Source: Odobenus rosmarus divergens (taxonomy: Eukaryota > Chordata > Mammalia > Carnivora > Odobenidae). Taken from it: 64,000 nucleotides of DNA. Positions 36,801-46,964 of the stretch are shown piece by piece (the stretch's first letter is position 1; each line of letters opens with the position of its first letter). The translations under genes and the position numbers were made by a program. The stretch is from NCBI RefSeq assembly GCF_000321225.1, contig NW_004451412.1, forward strand, positions 482,297 through 546,296. The letters are read 5' to 3'. The notes under the pieces were generated by a model. It saw nothing but the letters and a program-made list of their open reading frames with translations, was not told the origin of the DNA and did not search any database.

Positions 36801-39800
36801 CTTCTATTTCGCCATCTTGAACTGGAGCCCCATTTTCAGTTTTTGATATTATGATCTCGTCAAAGTCCCTCTCACTGTCTGGGGGACTCTTCCACTCTCC
36901 TTAGCTTCTCCCCAGAGAAATAACTCTCTGTTGTGCTGCTTTCTCTAGAGAAGTCCCTTTACTATAATTTTCTACCAAAAACTGTTACTGCCCCTTTTTC
37001 TTTCCCAGGGTCCAGATTCTGGGCTGTTAGGCTCTGCTAACTGACTTTTTTTTTATTTGCTAGAAAAGAAGCAATGGATGCAAGGTCCACATGCCTTGGG
37101 GGTGCTGTCTAAAGACCAGTGGGATTTTCCCACCCCACACTAGGCCAGGCTGACCAGTGTGTTGGACTGAACACCCCCATCAGAATAAGAATGTTAAAGC
37201 GTGGGTCTCCAATTTCATTTGTTAATTGTGTACCTGTAGCGCTGTCATCAGCTAAAACCCCTGGAGCGCCGCTTGCATTTAGGGTGAAGTTCACTGAAAC
37301 AACAGGCGGACATAAATCTGTGTTGCAAATCCTGGTGCTACTTTTTATTTTCTTTGGCCAGCTCCTCGACGACAGCTCTGCCTTCTTCGTAAAGTGGCCG
37401 GCAAAGAGCTTGCAGCTCGGCTGGTTTCTTCTGTTTGTATTATTAGTAGCCACGGTATGCTCGAAGCAGAGGAGTGAGGACAGCGTCACTGGTTCTCTCC
37501 CCTCCCTGCCTGTGGTGCTTCCAGCTTCCCTCGGGGGGTCTGTAAATACACTGTTCCATGTGGCCTTCTGGTATATGGCCTGAGTGAGGATGTCCATGCC
37601 AGTCTAAATACTAAGTATTAGAAAAGCTTGATTTCATTTTTCTTTTTAGATTTAAAAATACATCAGAAATTTTAACCTTTTCTTTCTTTAGCCCCAGTGA
37701 CTTGCCTTGCACACCCCCTAGGGCACACACACCCTTTATTTTGTAGATCGCTACTGTAGAAAGAGATTTCCATTCCCAAGACTGAGGCCAGTGAGAACCA
37801 GTCCATAGGTGGAGCCACTGGGAGGGCTTTGACTCTGAATCCACCCCGTGTTTGTCCTCTAGAGGTCATCTCATTCTGAAATTTCCACCTCTGTATGGTG
37901 GGTGGAATAGATATTTAAGTGGCCCTTTCTCCAAGAATTTTCCTTTGGGAACAGTGGTTCAAACTCTCTAGGGGCAGGATGTACTTGATTATATCCCCAG
38001 AACCCGAAGGAGGGAATCTGAATGGCCTGTGGTTCCCCTCGTCCACTGAGTTTAGAATGAGAGAGAATAGGTTTAAACAAATGTTTTACCTTGGCTCCTT
38101 CTATCCCAACTCTCATTTTTCTGTGACCTTGTGGTAGCTGTCTGGGCCAGTTCAAAGTTGGTGATCTAGAACTTTACTTCAGGATATGAGAGTCGGCGCC
38201 ATTATTTGTGGAAGGCCTTTGGGCAACCTGGGCTGAAATTCAGACAGGAGCCTCGTTTTAACATCCTCAAACGTTTTCTGTTTATCGATCCTCAGCTACA
38301 GTCCAGACCTGTTAGACCCTTACACATACTGTGTTACAGCCTTTTTAAAGTCTGGTCGTAACTCCAGAATGTGCTATTCAAGGGCCACAGTTCTAAGGAA
38401 ATAAAAAATCTGGCTAGCGGTTTACCTTTTCAAATAAAAATAGGCAATTCTACTTGAAAGGTATTTTGACCCTTGTGATAAAACACCAGTCAAAATTGTT
38501 GTCAGGAAACTGGCCAGTGGTTTTAATGACTTTCAGATGGAATGTTTAGTGTAGGGATTCCCTTTTACATAATAGCTTCAAATGGAAATCATTTGGATCT
38601 TGGCAATTTGGTTTTCAGACATTTTACAAACAGGTGTTACACTGCCACTGCCCTTGAGTAAAAAAACCTAAAATTTATTAAACTAGTTCCCATGTATCTA
38701 AAGTGTATCTAAAGCATAACGCTTGAAGTGAATACCAGTTGACCCTTGAACATCGTGGGGGTTGGGGCGCCAACTTCCTGCGCAGTTGAAATCCGTATAT
38801 AACCTTTGACTCCCCAAAACTTAACTATTAATAGCCTATATAGCTGACTGGAAGCCTTACTGATAATGTAAACAGTCAGTTAACTCATATTTTGTACATT
38901 AAAGACTGTATTTGTACAATAAAGTAAGCTGGAGAAAAGAAAATGTTATTAAGAAAACCATAAGAAAGAGATAGTACATTCACAGTACTGCGCTGTGTTT
39001 ATTAAAAAAAAAAAATCCCCGTAGAAGTAGACTTGCGCAGTTCAAACCCATGTTCAAAGGTCAACTGTATTTTTAAATATTTTTTAACTAAAGATTCCTT
39101 AAAAATACCTTTAAATTTTTTTTTAATACTTCTTAAGTGTTCCAGTTTTCTTTACTGTGTTAGATCATACCTAAATGTTTATTTGATGATTAAGGATAGT
39201 GTAACAACCAAGACCCATTATAAATAGGAATTCTCTTTGTACAGTGTTATAGGTCTAAAAGGTATAGAAAAGCAGAACCTGCCCCTTTTTTGTGCTTGAA
39301 TTCCTAATTTGATTTTACTTTGGTTCTTTCTCCTCAATATAAAGTCAAGTTGACTGAGAGCCCTGTTTGGTAAGGTTTTGGATCATCAAAGTGTGAACTT
39401 CTATTGGATTTCTAAAGAACAGGACTATAGTGAGCCCTTTTCCTTTGAGATAGTAAAGGATTCAGTGCCAGAAAGATTATCTCTAAAAGGGCATGATTTT
39501 TACTTGAGGTAAAAGAAGGGGATGATTCTCATAGACATAAACAGAGCAGATCTCTTGTAGAGCGGTTACTCTATGCCAAGCACTGTTGTGAATGTTCTGC
39601 CGTCCAGGATCTCTTCATCCTCGGGGCGGCCTGATGAGGCATGCGCCGTTATCATCTCTCCTTAGGGATTAGAAGACCTTAGGGAGGTTCAAGTAGCTTT
39701 TGTTTGACATGAGGTCAAACCCGGGGCTGCTCAGTGTAACTCAACCTGTGCGGCCCACCACCTGTGCAGCACGACTGCCCCGGTTGCACAGGGGAGTGGA

Positions 39801-42800
39801 GGGGGGGGAGGTAGTCAGCCACAAGAAAAGCACAGACTGGAAATCGGAAGTCCTAGGTTCAAACTTTGGCCGGGGCGCTAACTGCTGGGTGACCTTGGGC
39901 ACAGCACGCTCACACTCCCGTCTGTCAGAGGAGAGCACTGGGCCAAAATCAGTTCCCTGCTGCGTCCCTCAGAGCCCTGGGCCCCCAGCAGCCTCACTAG
40001 GTAGAGCAGCCTCCCTTGGACCTCTTTCATCCATTGGGGTTCCGCATAGGATGTTTGGGGTTAAAAAGTGATAAATAAGAACAATAAATCAGATAACAGC
40101 CTGGGTTCCCTGTAGGCCTGAGATTTTCTGACACCGGAGATCTTACTTTTACTTCCATTTTGAGGGAAGGAAAATGCTTCTGTGTTTCTGTTCATCAAAG
40201 ATGTTACCTCCCCACCCAGAGAAGTCTCTCAGGCATCGGTGCAGAGTTCCCGTCAGGAAAGGACAGTTAAATAGTTCATGTCACAAGTTGTAGGGGGTGC
40301 AGGATCAAGATAAGTGAGCGGTCTCACTGCAAACCTGCTTTTGCCTTTCCTGGTTCTGATCACAGTTCCATCGGGGGGATGGGGGGGGCGGTCTCCACAC
40401 CACCAGACAGTCCTCAGACACTACGTTTCAGCTGCGTTCTGACGCAGTCTACCTGGAGATGGCATCAGGCCTCGCAGGTTAAGGACTCAGTCCCACAAGA
40501 CTGTCCCTACTTCAGATGCCATTCCCAAGTCCAGGGCATCACATGTGCTTCTGATCGACTTAAATCAGAGATGCTCGTGACCCCCTCCTTGGGTTCAGTT
40601 AATTTGCTAGAGCAGCTCACAGAACTCAGAGAAACATTTTGTTTCCTAGATGACTAGTTTATTATAAAAGGATATAATTCAGGAACAGCCAGATGGAAAT
40701 GACACAGAAGGGCAAGATATGGGGAAGGGCGTGGAGTTTCCCTGCCCCCAGAGCACACCTCTCCCTTCAAATCTCCATGTGTTCATCAAGCAGAAACTCC
40801 CTGAACCCTGTCCTTTTGGGTTTTTATGGAGGTTTCATTACGTGGCCACGACTGATTAAATCATCAGCCACTGGCAACTGAACTCAGTCTCTAGTCCCTC
40901 TCCCCTCCCTGGAGGTTGGGGGTGGGAACAAAAGATCCAACCCCTCTAATCACATGCTTGGCTCCTCTGGCCACCAGCCGCATCCTTGGTATCGGTCCCA
41001 AAGTCATCTCGTTAACAGAGTAAGAGACACCTTATGCTGTCATCACTTACGAAATCCCAAGGGTTTTAGGAGCTCTGAGCTCTAGAAATGAGCACAAAGG
41101 CCAAATATGTATTTCTTTTTAAAATTTTTTTTTAAAGTTTATTTAATCTCTACACCCAGTGTGGGGCTTGATCTCACGACTCGGAGATCAAGAGCCACAT
41201 GCTCTACCAACTGAGCCAGCCAGGTGCCCCTAAACATATATTTCTTCTAAATCACAATATTGGGGCGCCTGGGTGGCTCAATCGGTTAAGCGTCTGCCTT
41301 CAGCTCAGGTCATGATCCCAGGGTCCTGGGATTGAGCCCCGCATCGGGCTCTCTGTTCAGGATGGGAGTCTGCTTCTCTCAAATGAATAAATAAAATCTT
41401 TAAAAAAAGACATCACAATACCACAATCTCTTTTTCCACAGAAAAGCCGGTTCTTCAGAGCAGGCACTCTTTAGATGGCTCCAAACTTGCGGAGAAAGTT
41501 GAAACTGTGCAACCACTGTGGATAACATTAGCACTGCAGAAGCAGAAGGGGTTTCGAGAGCAGCAAGCAACTCGAGAGGAGAAGAAGCAAGCCAGGGAGG
41601 CCAAACAGGCCGAAAAGCTCTCCAAAGAGAACGTGAGTCACTAGGTCTTCAGCTTTAACTTTGCCTTCCTTGAATTTGGCTTTTAGGTCACAAGGATTTA
41701 AAAAAAAAAAAAAAAAAGGCTAGCTAGGAGTGGTGGAGAATATTTAGGTTTAGAGCAATAAATAAACTGATCACCGTTAAACCAGGGAAGTATGTTCAAT
41801 TAGTAATTTTCTTTGGTTTTCTTATTCTTTTAGGTTAACCTGACTTGTTAGAATCCGTGACGACTAGCAGCAATCCATGCGCATAGCAGTTACACGGGAA
41901 ATAGGGAAATTGATTGTATTTGAGCAGGGAGTTGGGAGGAAAATCAGGAGTCTTGCTCTGTGACCCTGATTTTATGGTCTGTTCGATTGGTCCTCTCTTC
42001 GGAAAGTGGGTTTCCCTCTGAGACCTTTGAGCTGAGCTGCTCCATGGCTGGGGGTCACGGTTGGCCCCACATTGCTCCCACGTGCAGTCCCCACTGCTCC
42101 TTCAGGAGCAGAGGTTGGGGGCCGGCAGGCAGAAGGCCCCACGGCCTTGCACGGTCAGTCTTTCCATGTCCTTCAGTTGATAACACCTGTACCCTGACTC
42201 TGTCCACCCAGGTCAGTGTCAGCCCACAGCCCGGAAGCAGCAGCGTGAGCAGGGCGGGGTCCCTGCACAAGCCCACCACCCAGCCGGAAGAGAAGAAGCC
42301 AGAGACGGCAGCGTCCAGGCTTGAGCGCAGAGAACAGCTGAAAAAGGCCAACACCCTTCCTACATCTGTGACAGGTAGGGAGAGCAGGTCCACGGCTGGT
42401 CTCACAGCTGCTTTCCGTCCTTGAGTGTGACCACAAGGTCAGCACACGCGGCCCTCTAGGGCCCAGGCTGCCTCACAACCCCGCGAGTCCACCCTTTGAG
42501 AAAGCTCATCTGATAAAGCCCACCGGGACTTCCCACCATCAGTGATGTGATGGTAAATGGCTAACAGTCACCCTTCAGGGAGTGGGGAGACCTGGGATTT
42601 GTAGCATTTGACAGTTTTCATGGGGTAAATCCTCCCACTGTGGCCAGTTTCAAGCTCCCAGTGTGCTGTCAACCGGTCCGATCACTTCCTCCGTGTTCAA
42701 CGAGCCCTCTCCACGCCCCACTGCCTCTAGTCCCAGCAACATGAGGTTCACCACCTTCCTCCTGCGAGGGAGACTAGAGACTGTGAGAATCATCTCAAGA

Positions 42801-44316
42801 AAGGAAGAGGCGAGATTATAATAGGATTTGGGGGAAAGGGTGAAGTTTAGGTAAAATTTAAGTGGAATGGGGTTTTGATGGGTTCAGAACAGAGCAGGAG
42901 TTGTATATAAAAGGGGTTGACCTCAAACCTGAGATCAAGAGTGGACTCAGGGTCCTGTTTCCAGGCAAAAGTGGGACGGTCTCTACTCACTGGTGGGATT
43001 TCAAATAGCAAGTTTCTGACCAGCAGGACTTTAGAGCAAGGTTTTTCAGCTGAGTCCTTTATGAAACACTGCTGTTAATATGTTCATGACACATAAAAGA
43101 CATTTTTAAAAGATTCTTTATTCTGTTAAAGTGATCCTGTAATGTTTCCAACTATTTCCTTGTTACAAATCACTTGAAGGATGGATAGGAGTTGGAACAA
43201 GCTTTCCCCCAGGGGTTAGCAGGGTGTCTGTTTTCCCTTCTGGGCAACCTGTGCCCTAGAGGGCACCCACCCTGGAGACCTAGGCTGTTTTATGCCTTTG
43301 TTACCTGCTAGCTTGGGTATGGAAATGTAAAGAGGTCTCGCCCTTAAAGCTCTATATGCTGTTTTGGTGAGGAGAACAACAACTATATTTTAAAACCACT
43401 TTGGAGCACTATGTAATTTCTCAAGAACCTTCATGGGCGTAATTTCATATGATCTTACACCCAAGACTCGAGGGTTCTAACCATATGGGTGTGTCAGAGA
43501 GATCATTCTTTCAAAATAAAATTCCAAAGTCAGAGATCATACTTTTCTCTGCCTGACTTCTGTGGCCGTGCCCAGAGAGTGGCTTCAGCTCACTGAAGCA
43601 AACCTTTGTTCTGAGGTATTTGTCTTTTCCATCAGTATTTCCTGAGTTCTGTTCATGTGTAGGCCATTGCCATGGGTACTAAATAGGACGCAGATAAGTC
43701 CAGATTCCTCATCTTAAGAAGCCTCCTAAGGTCTGGTACAGAAAGAATTGGGGGGCAAGCCTGAACGTGGTGAGGGCTGGCAGGAGCTGGGGCCTCGGGC
43801 AGGGGGCACCCCGGGCCTGCCTGGTGGAGAAGGGTAAGTTTTGACCTCACCAGTTCAATAAATTCAGACTGCTGGTTTGATGTTTTTCTTCATGGAACTG
43901 ACTGGTTGGATAACTAGAACCACAGCATTTACCTTTTATTTCTTACCATGTAGGCATAGCTTCTGTGCATAAAAAATTAGGCTTCTGCACTGTAATTCTG
44001 TATGCAGTAGTTCTGATCACATCGCTTTCTTTCCCTAATTCTCACCAAAGATGCTCAGTGTTTCACCGGGGTTTCCCTTCTGAATCTTGCACTCCTAATA
44101 CATCAGAATGCGGCTCTGATTCACTCTTATCCTTTTCCTTCAAAACGCAATCCAGTGGAGATCTCGGATTCAGCCCCCGCCGCGCCGCTGGTGAAAGAAG
44201 TCACAAAGAGGTTCTCAACCCCAGATGCTGCCCCCGTGTCAACAGAACCAGCCTGGCTGGCTTTGGCCAAAAGGAAAGCCAAGGCCTGGAGCGACTGTCC
44301 ACAGATCATTAAGTAG
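18702..44316 (+). CDS. CRACD: CRACD (KIAA1211) coding region, 8 coding exons
   Basis: Capping protein inhibiting regulator of actin dynamics. In the family it binds the CAPZA/CAPZB heterodimer, relieves barbed-end capping and supports epithelial actin and cell junctions (established for human CRACD). Coding segments: 18702-18821, 26322-26486, 29160-29228, 31415-31597, 32431-35401, 41442-41632, 42212-42374, 44156-44316. All junctions are AG/GT and the phases fit, giving 4023 nt or 1340 residues plus stop. The human protein is about 1233 residues as I recall, so this one is longer, mainly in the Glu/Arg/Gln-rich segment. Order: conserved N-terminus (1-179), charged coiled coil (about 230-560), long disordered Pro/Ser/Ala-rich stretch (to about 1160), conserved C-terminus (1170-1340, with PLWITLALQKQKGF and a final ALAKRKAKAW segment). 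Upstream non-coding exons are outside the window. Identification rests on recalled similarity to the human protein over all eight exons. Confidence 0.96.
18822..24830 (+). other. CRACD intron 1 (between coding exons), mostly unique
   Basis: About 6 kb without recognised exons and nearly free of SINEs, in contrast to the rest of the window. CT-rich patch 23280-23420. Open frames are short and unsupported. Confidence 0.6.
24840..25062 (+). repeat. Long polypyrimidine tract
   Basis: About 220 bp of C/T (CCTT, TTTC and TTTTC units) with only scattered A and G. It gives Ser/Phe-only and Lys/Arg-only frames on the two strands, which are artefacts. Confidence 0.95.
25098..25319 (+). mobile_element. 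MER20-like hAT DNA transposon
   Basis: AGACATTTTTGGTTGTCTCG, CTACCGGCATCTAGTTTCCG, AACGCACAGGACAGCTCCCC and GAGGTTGAGAACCCTGCTG follow the MER20 consensus as recalled, from near one terminal repeat to the other. Confidence 0.75.
25330..26321 (+). other. CRACD intron 1, 3' part
   Basis: No recognised repeat or exon; ends at the strong acceptor of the 26322 exon. Confidence 0.6.
26322..26486 (+). CDS. CRACD: CRACD coding exon 2 (residues 41-95)
   Basis: The acceptor is a strong T-rich tract ending TTTTTTCTCCAG at 26321; the donor after AAC AAA is GTAAGG at 26487. The 55 codons read RQLSKNIKFG..., then GEASLEEDLFLTSP, a conserved acidic stretch of the family. Phase 0 at both ends, so skipping would keep the reading frame. 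Confidence 0.95.
26487..28248 (+). other. CRACD intron 2, 5' part
   Basis: Weak L2-like stretch at about 26815-27005 (GAGTTCCCTGAGGACAAACT, GGACTCAGCTAGTGCCTTAC). No exon seen. Confidence 0.5.
28263..28475 (-). mobile_element. CAN-SINE in CRACD intron 2
   Basis: Reverse SINE ending GAGCCACCCAGGCGCCC. Target duplication GATTTGTGTTTTCT at 28249-28262 and GATTTGTATTTTCT at 28476-28489. Confidence 0.92.
29160..29228 (+). CDS. CRACD: CRACD coding exon 3 (residues 96-118)
   Basis: A 69-nt microexon-like exon between TATTCCAG (29159) and the donor GTAGTA (29229). It encodes a Ser/Pro-rich linker ending SEMEEK, as in the human protein. Phase 0 at both ends makes it a possible cassette exon. The middle of the segment is the most diverged part of the N-terminal region compared with the human sequence I recall. 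Confidence 0.92.
29229..31414 (+). other. CRACD intron 3
   Basis: Contains a small GC-rich, CpG-bearing patch (30270-30375) and a hAT-type relic (30915-31125). No exon seen. Confidence 0.55.
30915..31125 (+). mobile_element. hAT-type DNA transposon relic
   Basis: GGTTCAGCAAACTATGACTT, TGGGCGTGGCTGTGTGCTAG and AGCAAAACTTTATTTACCAA match a common mammalian non-autonomous hAT consensus; the exact family name is uncertain. Confidence 0.6.
31415..31597 (+). CDS. CRACD: CRACD coding exon 4 (residues 119-179)
   Basis: Acceptor CATACAG at 31414; donor AGG/GTATGT at 31598. It encodes VAPVKPSRPKRHFSSAG, then TIESVNLDAIPLAIARLD, the best conserved block of the family, within the region Pfam treats as a domain of unknown function (DUF4592, from memory). 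R126-P127-K128 sits in a context resembling the RPK core of capping-protein-interaction (CPI) motifs; that reading is inference. 61 codons, phase 0. Confidence 0.95.
31598..32430 (+). other. CRACD intron 4
   Basis: 833 bp; one reverse SINE, otherwise unremarkable. Confidence 0.7.
32167..32338 (-). mobile_element. CAN-SINE in CRACD intron 4
   Basis: Left A-tail as TTTTTTAAAGATTCCATTTA, right end GAGCCACCCAAGCACCCC, 92 bp before the large exon. Confidence 0.9.
32431..35401 (+). CDS. CRACD: CRACD giant coding exon 5 (residues 180-1169)
   Basis: A single 2971-nt exon from TTTCCTTAG (32430) to AAAG/GTAGGT (35401/35402). It is open throughout and leaves phase 1. The first part (DRPNEHGG to about residue 230) matches human CRACD. 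Residues about 348-503 are almost only Glu, Arg, Gln and Leu and should form a long single alpha-helix or coiled coil; a 42-bp unit is tandemly repeated here. The rest is low-complexity and disordered, rich in Pro, Ala, Ser and Lys, with conserved islands such as PYTFQVSSGGKQILFPRVNL and EWASIRSRILKS. GC and CpG content rise sharply towards the 3' end. Several long frames in other frames and on the - strand are shadows of this repetitive GC-rich exon. Confidence 0.95.
33034..33159 (+). repeat. CRACD: 42-bp coding tandem repeat in CRACD
   Basis: Three near-identical 42-bp units at 33034-33075, 33076-33117 and 33118-33159, each coding EEEQRRREEEQLRL (one copy has QQRR), with a fourth partial unit after. 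They sit in a longer GAGGAGCAGCGG-type array (about 32940-33370). Confidence 0.95.
34900..36010. promoter_or_regulatory. Intragenic CpG-rich region (possible CpG island)
   Basis: CpG-dense sequence covers the 3' end of the large CRACD exon and the first 600 bp of the next intron (CCGCCGTCGCCGCCGCCGCC near 35240). Island status is judged by eye, not computed. Confidence 0.5.
36500..36830. mobile_element. Unclassified interspersed-repeat-like stretch
   Basis: Sequence such as TTTTTGGATTTCTTTTAAAG and TTTCGCCATCTTGAACTGGA is of a type I associate with old L1 or LTR material. Family and orientation unsure. Confidence 0.35.
38730..39070 (+). mobile_element. Tigger7/MER44-type DNA transposon
   Basis: Inverted ends: CAGTTGACCCTTGAACAT at the left and CATGTTCAAAGGTCAACTG at the right, followed by TA. 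Internal ACAATAAAGTAAGCTGGAGA, then AAAAGAAAATGTTATTAAGA, is typical of the group. Non-coding. Confidence 0.75.
41117..41230 (-). mobile_element. Short tRNA-type SINE in the LTR
   Basis: Right end CTGAGCCAGCCAGGTGCCCC; flanks AAATATGTATTTCTT and AAACATATATTTCTT look like an aged target duplication. Confidence 0.85.
41261..41411 (+). mobile_element. CAN-SINE just before CRACD exon 6
   Basis: Head GGGGCGCCTGGGTGGCTCAA, internally shortened, tail AATGAATAAATAAAATCTTT. Target duplication ATCACAATA at 41251-41259 and 41412-41420; the acceptor AG is at 41440-41441. Confidence 0.92.
41442..41632 (+). CDS. CRACD: CRACD coding exon 6 (residues 1170-1233)
   Basis: It begins with the split codon G/AA after TTTTTCCACAG (41441) and ends AGAGAAC/GTGAGT (41632/41633). 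It encodes KPVLQSRHSLDGSKL, then QPLWITLALQKQKGFREQQ and a basic helical stretch, all highly conserved in the CRACD family. 191 nt plus the carried base gives 64 codons. The acceptor lies only 21 nt after the 3' target-site copy of a SINE, and an LTR-like repeat precedes it. Confidence 0.95.
41633..42211 (+). other. CRACD intron 6
   Basis: 579 bp, with an A run near 41700-41716; no repeat family recognised. Confidence 0.7.
42212..42374 (+). CDS. CRACD: CRACD coding exon 7 (residues 1234-1287)
   Basis: Acceptor TCCACCCAG (42211); donor ACAG/GTAGGG (42374/42375); leaves phase 1. It encodes VSVSPQPGSSSVSRAGSLHK and then SRLERREQLKKANTLPTSVT, both nearly identical to the human C-terminal region I recall. 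163 nt gives 54 codons plus one base. Confidence 0.95.
42375..44155 (+). other. CRACD intron 7
   Basis: 1781 bp without SINEs or recognised exons. Confidence 0.7.
44156..44316 (+). CDS. CRACD: CRACD last coding exon (residues 1288-1340)
   Basis: It begins after AATCCAG (44155), completing the split Val codon (G/TG). It encodes VEISDSAPAAPLVKEVTKRF, then STPDAAPVSTEPAWLALAKR and ends AWSDCPQIIK-stop (TAG 44314-44316). This is the known CRACD C-terminus, so gene identity and strand are secure. Confidence 0.96.
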
Positions 44317-44368
44317 AGTGACTTTTATCCACTCCTACTGCCAGTTACTGGCTCTTCTCTTGCCCTTG

Positions 44369-44377
44369 TTATTTATT
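44369..44377 (+). promoter_or_regulatory. CRACD: AU-rich element in CRACD 3' UTR
   Basis: TTATTTATT matches the UUAUUUA(U/A)(U/A) nonamer bound by ARE decay factors, 53 nt after the stop codon. Function is inference. Confidence 0.45.
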
Positions 44378-46841
44378 TTTTATATGAGGTAAAGAAACCA
44401 CGCTAGGGAAAAGCAGCATGTTTTATAGGCTCTAAAATAATGTTCAGAAACTGAATCGGTGGCATTCCTTGTAAAGAGTGTATTTGCACAATCCTAGGTC
44501 CTGGTACCTTGAGCTCTTCCTCATTCTCAAGAGAAAGTTCCATCCGAGGGACCACATGAAGCAAAATCTCCAAACTAAGAACTTTTCATAAGAGCCTACC
44601 ACGCCCCTCCCACAGCCCTTCCACACATACACACCCACACACCATTTAGAACAGGACGTTTGCCAGTCTTTGTAATGACTTTTTGATTCTCCAACTTCTT
44701 TTATCTAGAACATTTACCCTACCATATGTTTGGTGGTTTCTTTCCTTTTCTACAGTAATGGCGAAAGAAGGGGTCATACAGACAGAAACAAGACGCCCGT
44801 TCTCCTGAATGCATTGAGTAACTGGGAATCCTAACAGTCTGGCTGCCAACTCTGCCCACGTCTGCTTTTCTGAATCCTTCCTGATCTGAAACCATAACAC
44901 AGAAAGTGAATCTGTTCACACTTCCACCACACTGATGTCCAACAGGTCCTGTCATACCAGTACTCTCCTTCAGGACGTGCTAAACATTTGGCCTAGTTGG
45001 CTCCTAGGGAACATTTTTATTTAGGATCATGAAGAAAGGAAGCCACAGATTCTCTTCCCAGCTCTGAGAATCCCCACCTAGTGCAGTTGTTCTTAAGATG
45101 TCCTGGCCCCATCCCCTGCCTTCCAAATTCAATCCTGTGAGTCTGGGCCAGGAAGGTCTATTCTGGCAAAACTCTTCAGACCAATTCTGATACATCCCAA
45201 AGGAGAACCTTGGGATACACTGCTTCCAGGGTAATCTAGCTTTTAAAACTCTGAAGAGGAGGCTCATTTTACCCAAAGAAGTGAGAGGAAAAATTCAAAA
45301 ACCAATCCCCCAAACCAGACATTTACTACAAGATAGGGGAGGCTACTGACATTGAAGGTCTCTGAATATTCCCTTAGGTCTTTAGGGAAAATTTAACAGG
45401 AAGCCAAGATTTGGAGCCTTTGTACTAAGGACTTCTGTGGAAAGTTTCTTTACCATAATTGAGTAATTCATATTTAGAGTCAAATGTTCAATAGCATTTG
45501 TAATTTTGAGCATTCACCTTGCTACCTTTGAAAACATCTCCGAGTCTTAAGTGGCCTTGCTACTCAAACCGTGTGGTCCAAAGAAGGGACATGGCAATTC
45601 ACAAGCATGAGGCACAGGCCTACCAGCCAACCCACACATTGCCAATACTGACTTTATATATCATGGTGTTGGCATATTCTCCTTTTCTGAGATTCTGACT
45701 CCATAATAGAAGTATACATCCTTTGCCCAATGCATGGGAAACTGCATTCCTTTTCCCGCTCCTGCAAAAACACATCTTACCAGTATCCATCATCATTTTC
45801 CTCTATGCGGAGCTCATCTGACAGGCAATGTATTGTTGCTTTTCTGCCATTCGCCACAGAGAAGGCATTTTCTTGTCTGGAAACCATGGCTCAGCCTCCT
45901 GGTTAGTGGCACATACGGTCACACGGACTGTTGTACTCCTGCAAGCTGGACTTAATAGTCTATATACTGGATCTTCCAGCTATTAAGAATCAGTGTAACT
46001 AATTTTCTTTTATTCCTGTGGGAAGCAATTAATATTCCACTCCATGTTTTCCACACTGATGTTCATTCCTAAATCAAACATGTAGGCATTTGTCAGTTTT
46101 CAGTGATTTCATTACTAACATAACACACTTTTTAATGGGAATCTTTCCACCTAGAGCCCTGGTATTATAGTGCTACGATAATTCTTAACTTTTTCTTTCA
46201 TCCTGTCAGCTCTGGATCATACCCCAGTAAGGGTGGAGAACAGGGGAAGCAATCAGGTCACTGATGAAGAATCCTAGATGAGCCCACCGCTCCTGGCTCA
46301 CATAGCACCGAGCACATACGAAGTAGAAAATACCTCAGTTACAAAGTTTCTCTTAAAGTCTTCAAAAGTAAAAGAGGACACTGAGGACAGGACAGTCACA
46401 GCACTTCCAGCAACTTTTAAAGGGTACATGTTTAATATTTCATGTAAAATAACTCCAAATTTGCACTAAATACCAATGAAGTGTTATTTTGCTTTAGTTG
46501 TGTTACAGTCTTTTCTGATCAACAAACTATGGGGGAAATTCTGTAAAAAGACTTTTTTTTAAATGAATAATTGCTGTTCAAATTTTTTTTTTTAACTTAA
46601 ACATACTTCTCTTGGCAAAGGTAACAGATTAATCTCTGTTCATAAACATATATATATAACGAGCTTTTTGTTTACTTTTTTAATTTTTCAAGTGCAATTC
46701 TTACACATTAATTAAGTTATTTTAGCCAGTTATCAGCAAATTATAGTATGTATTCATTGTCTCTTCTTGTGACATTTAGTTTAATTGCTTATTTTAAAGC
46801 AGAAACATTAGTTACAAGTGTCTTGCCATATTTTTACCAAT

Positions 46842-46964
46842 AATAAAATTAAGTAGAAACAATGGAAAATAGTGTGATTTTAATATTATTTTGAGATTTT
46901 TGGTTTTGGTATAAAGATTTAATGTAAAATGTCCATTATTGAAGGAAAGTGATCTTTCAATAAA
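46842..46964 (+). terminator. CRACD: CRACD polyadenylation signals
   Basis: AATAAA at 46842-46847 and again at 46959-46964. The second is followed by plausible cleavage near 46980. A further AATAAA at 47152-47157 could serve a longer form. These are the only tight signals near the end of the AU-rich stretch; the cleavage site itself is inferred. Confidence 0.65.

Larger units (their letters stand above)
36011..40370 (+). other. CRACD intron 5, main part
   Basis: Holds an unclassified repeat-like stretch (36500-36830), a block with open frames on both strands (37109-37597), a Tigger-type relic (38730-39070) and MIR traces near 39555-39935. No exon is supported. Confidence 0.5.
40375..41440 (+). 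mobile_element. LTR-like repeat relic before CRACD exon 6
   Basis: Sequence such as GAGCAGCTCACAGAACTCAG, GGTTTTTATGGAGGTTTCAT, TCTAATCACATGCTTGGCTC and CCCAAGGGTTTTAGGAGCTC fits a mammalian LTR consensus (ERVL/MaLR class, exact family unsure). Its 3' end appears split by two SINEs and to reach almost to the exon. No viral coding sequence is present. Confidence 0.55.

Noticed and set aside
40375..41440. Possible endogenous retroviral coding remnant
   Set aside because: Only LTR-like sequence is present; no gag, pol or env similarity was seen.
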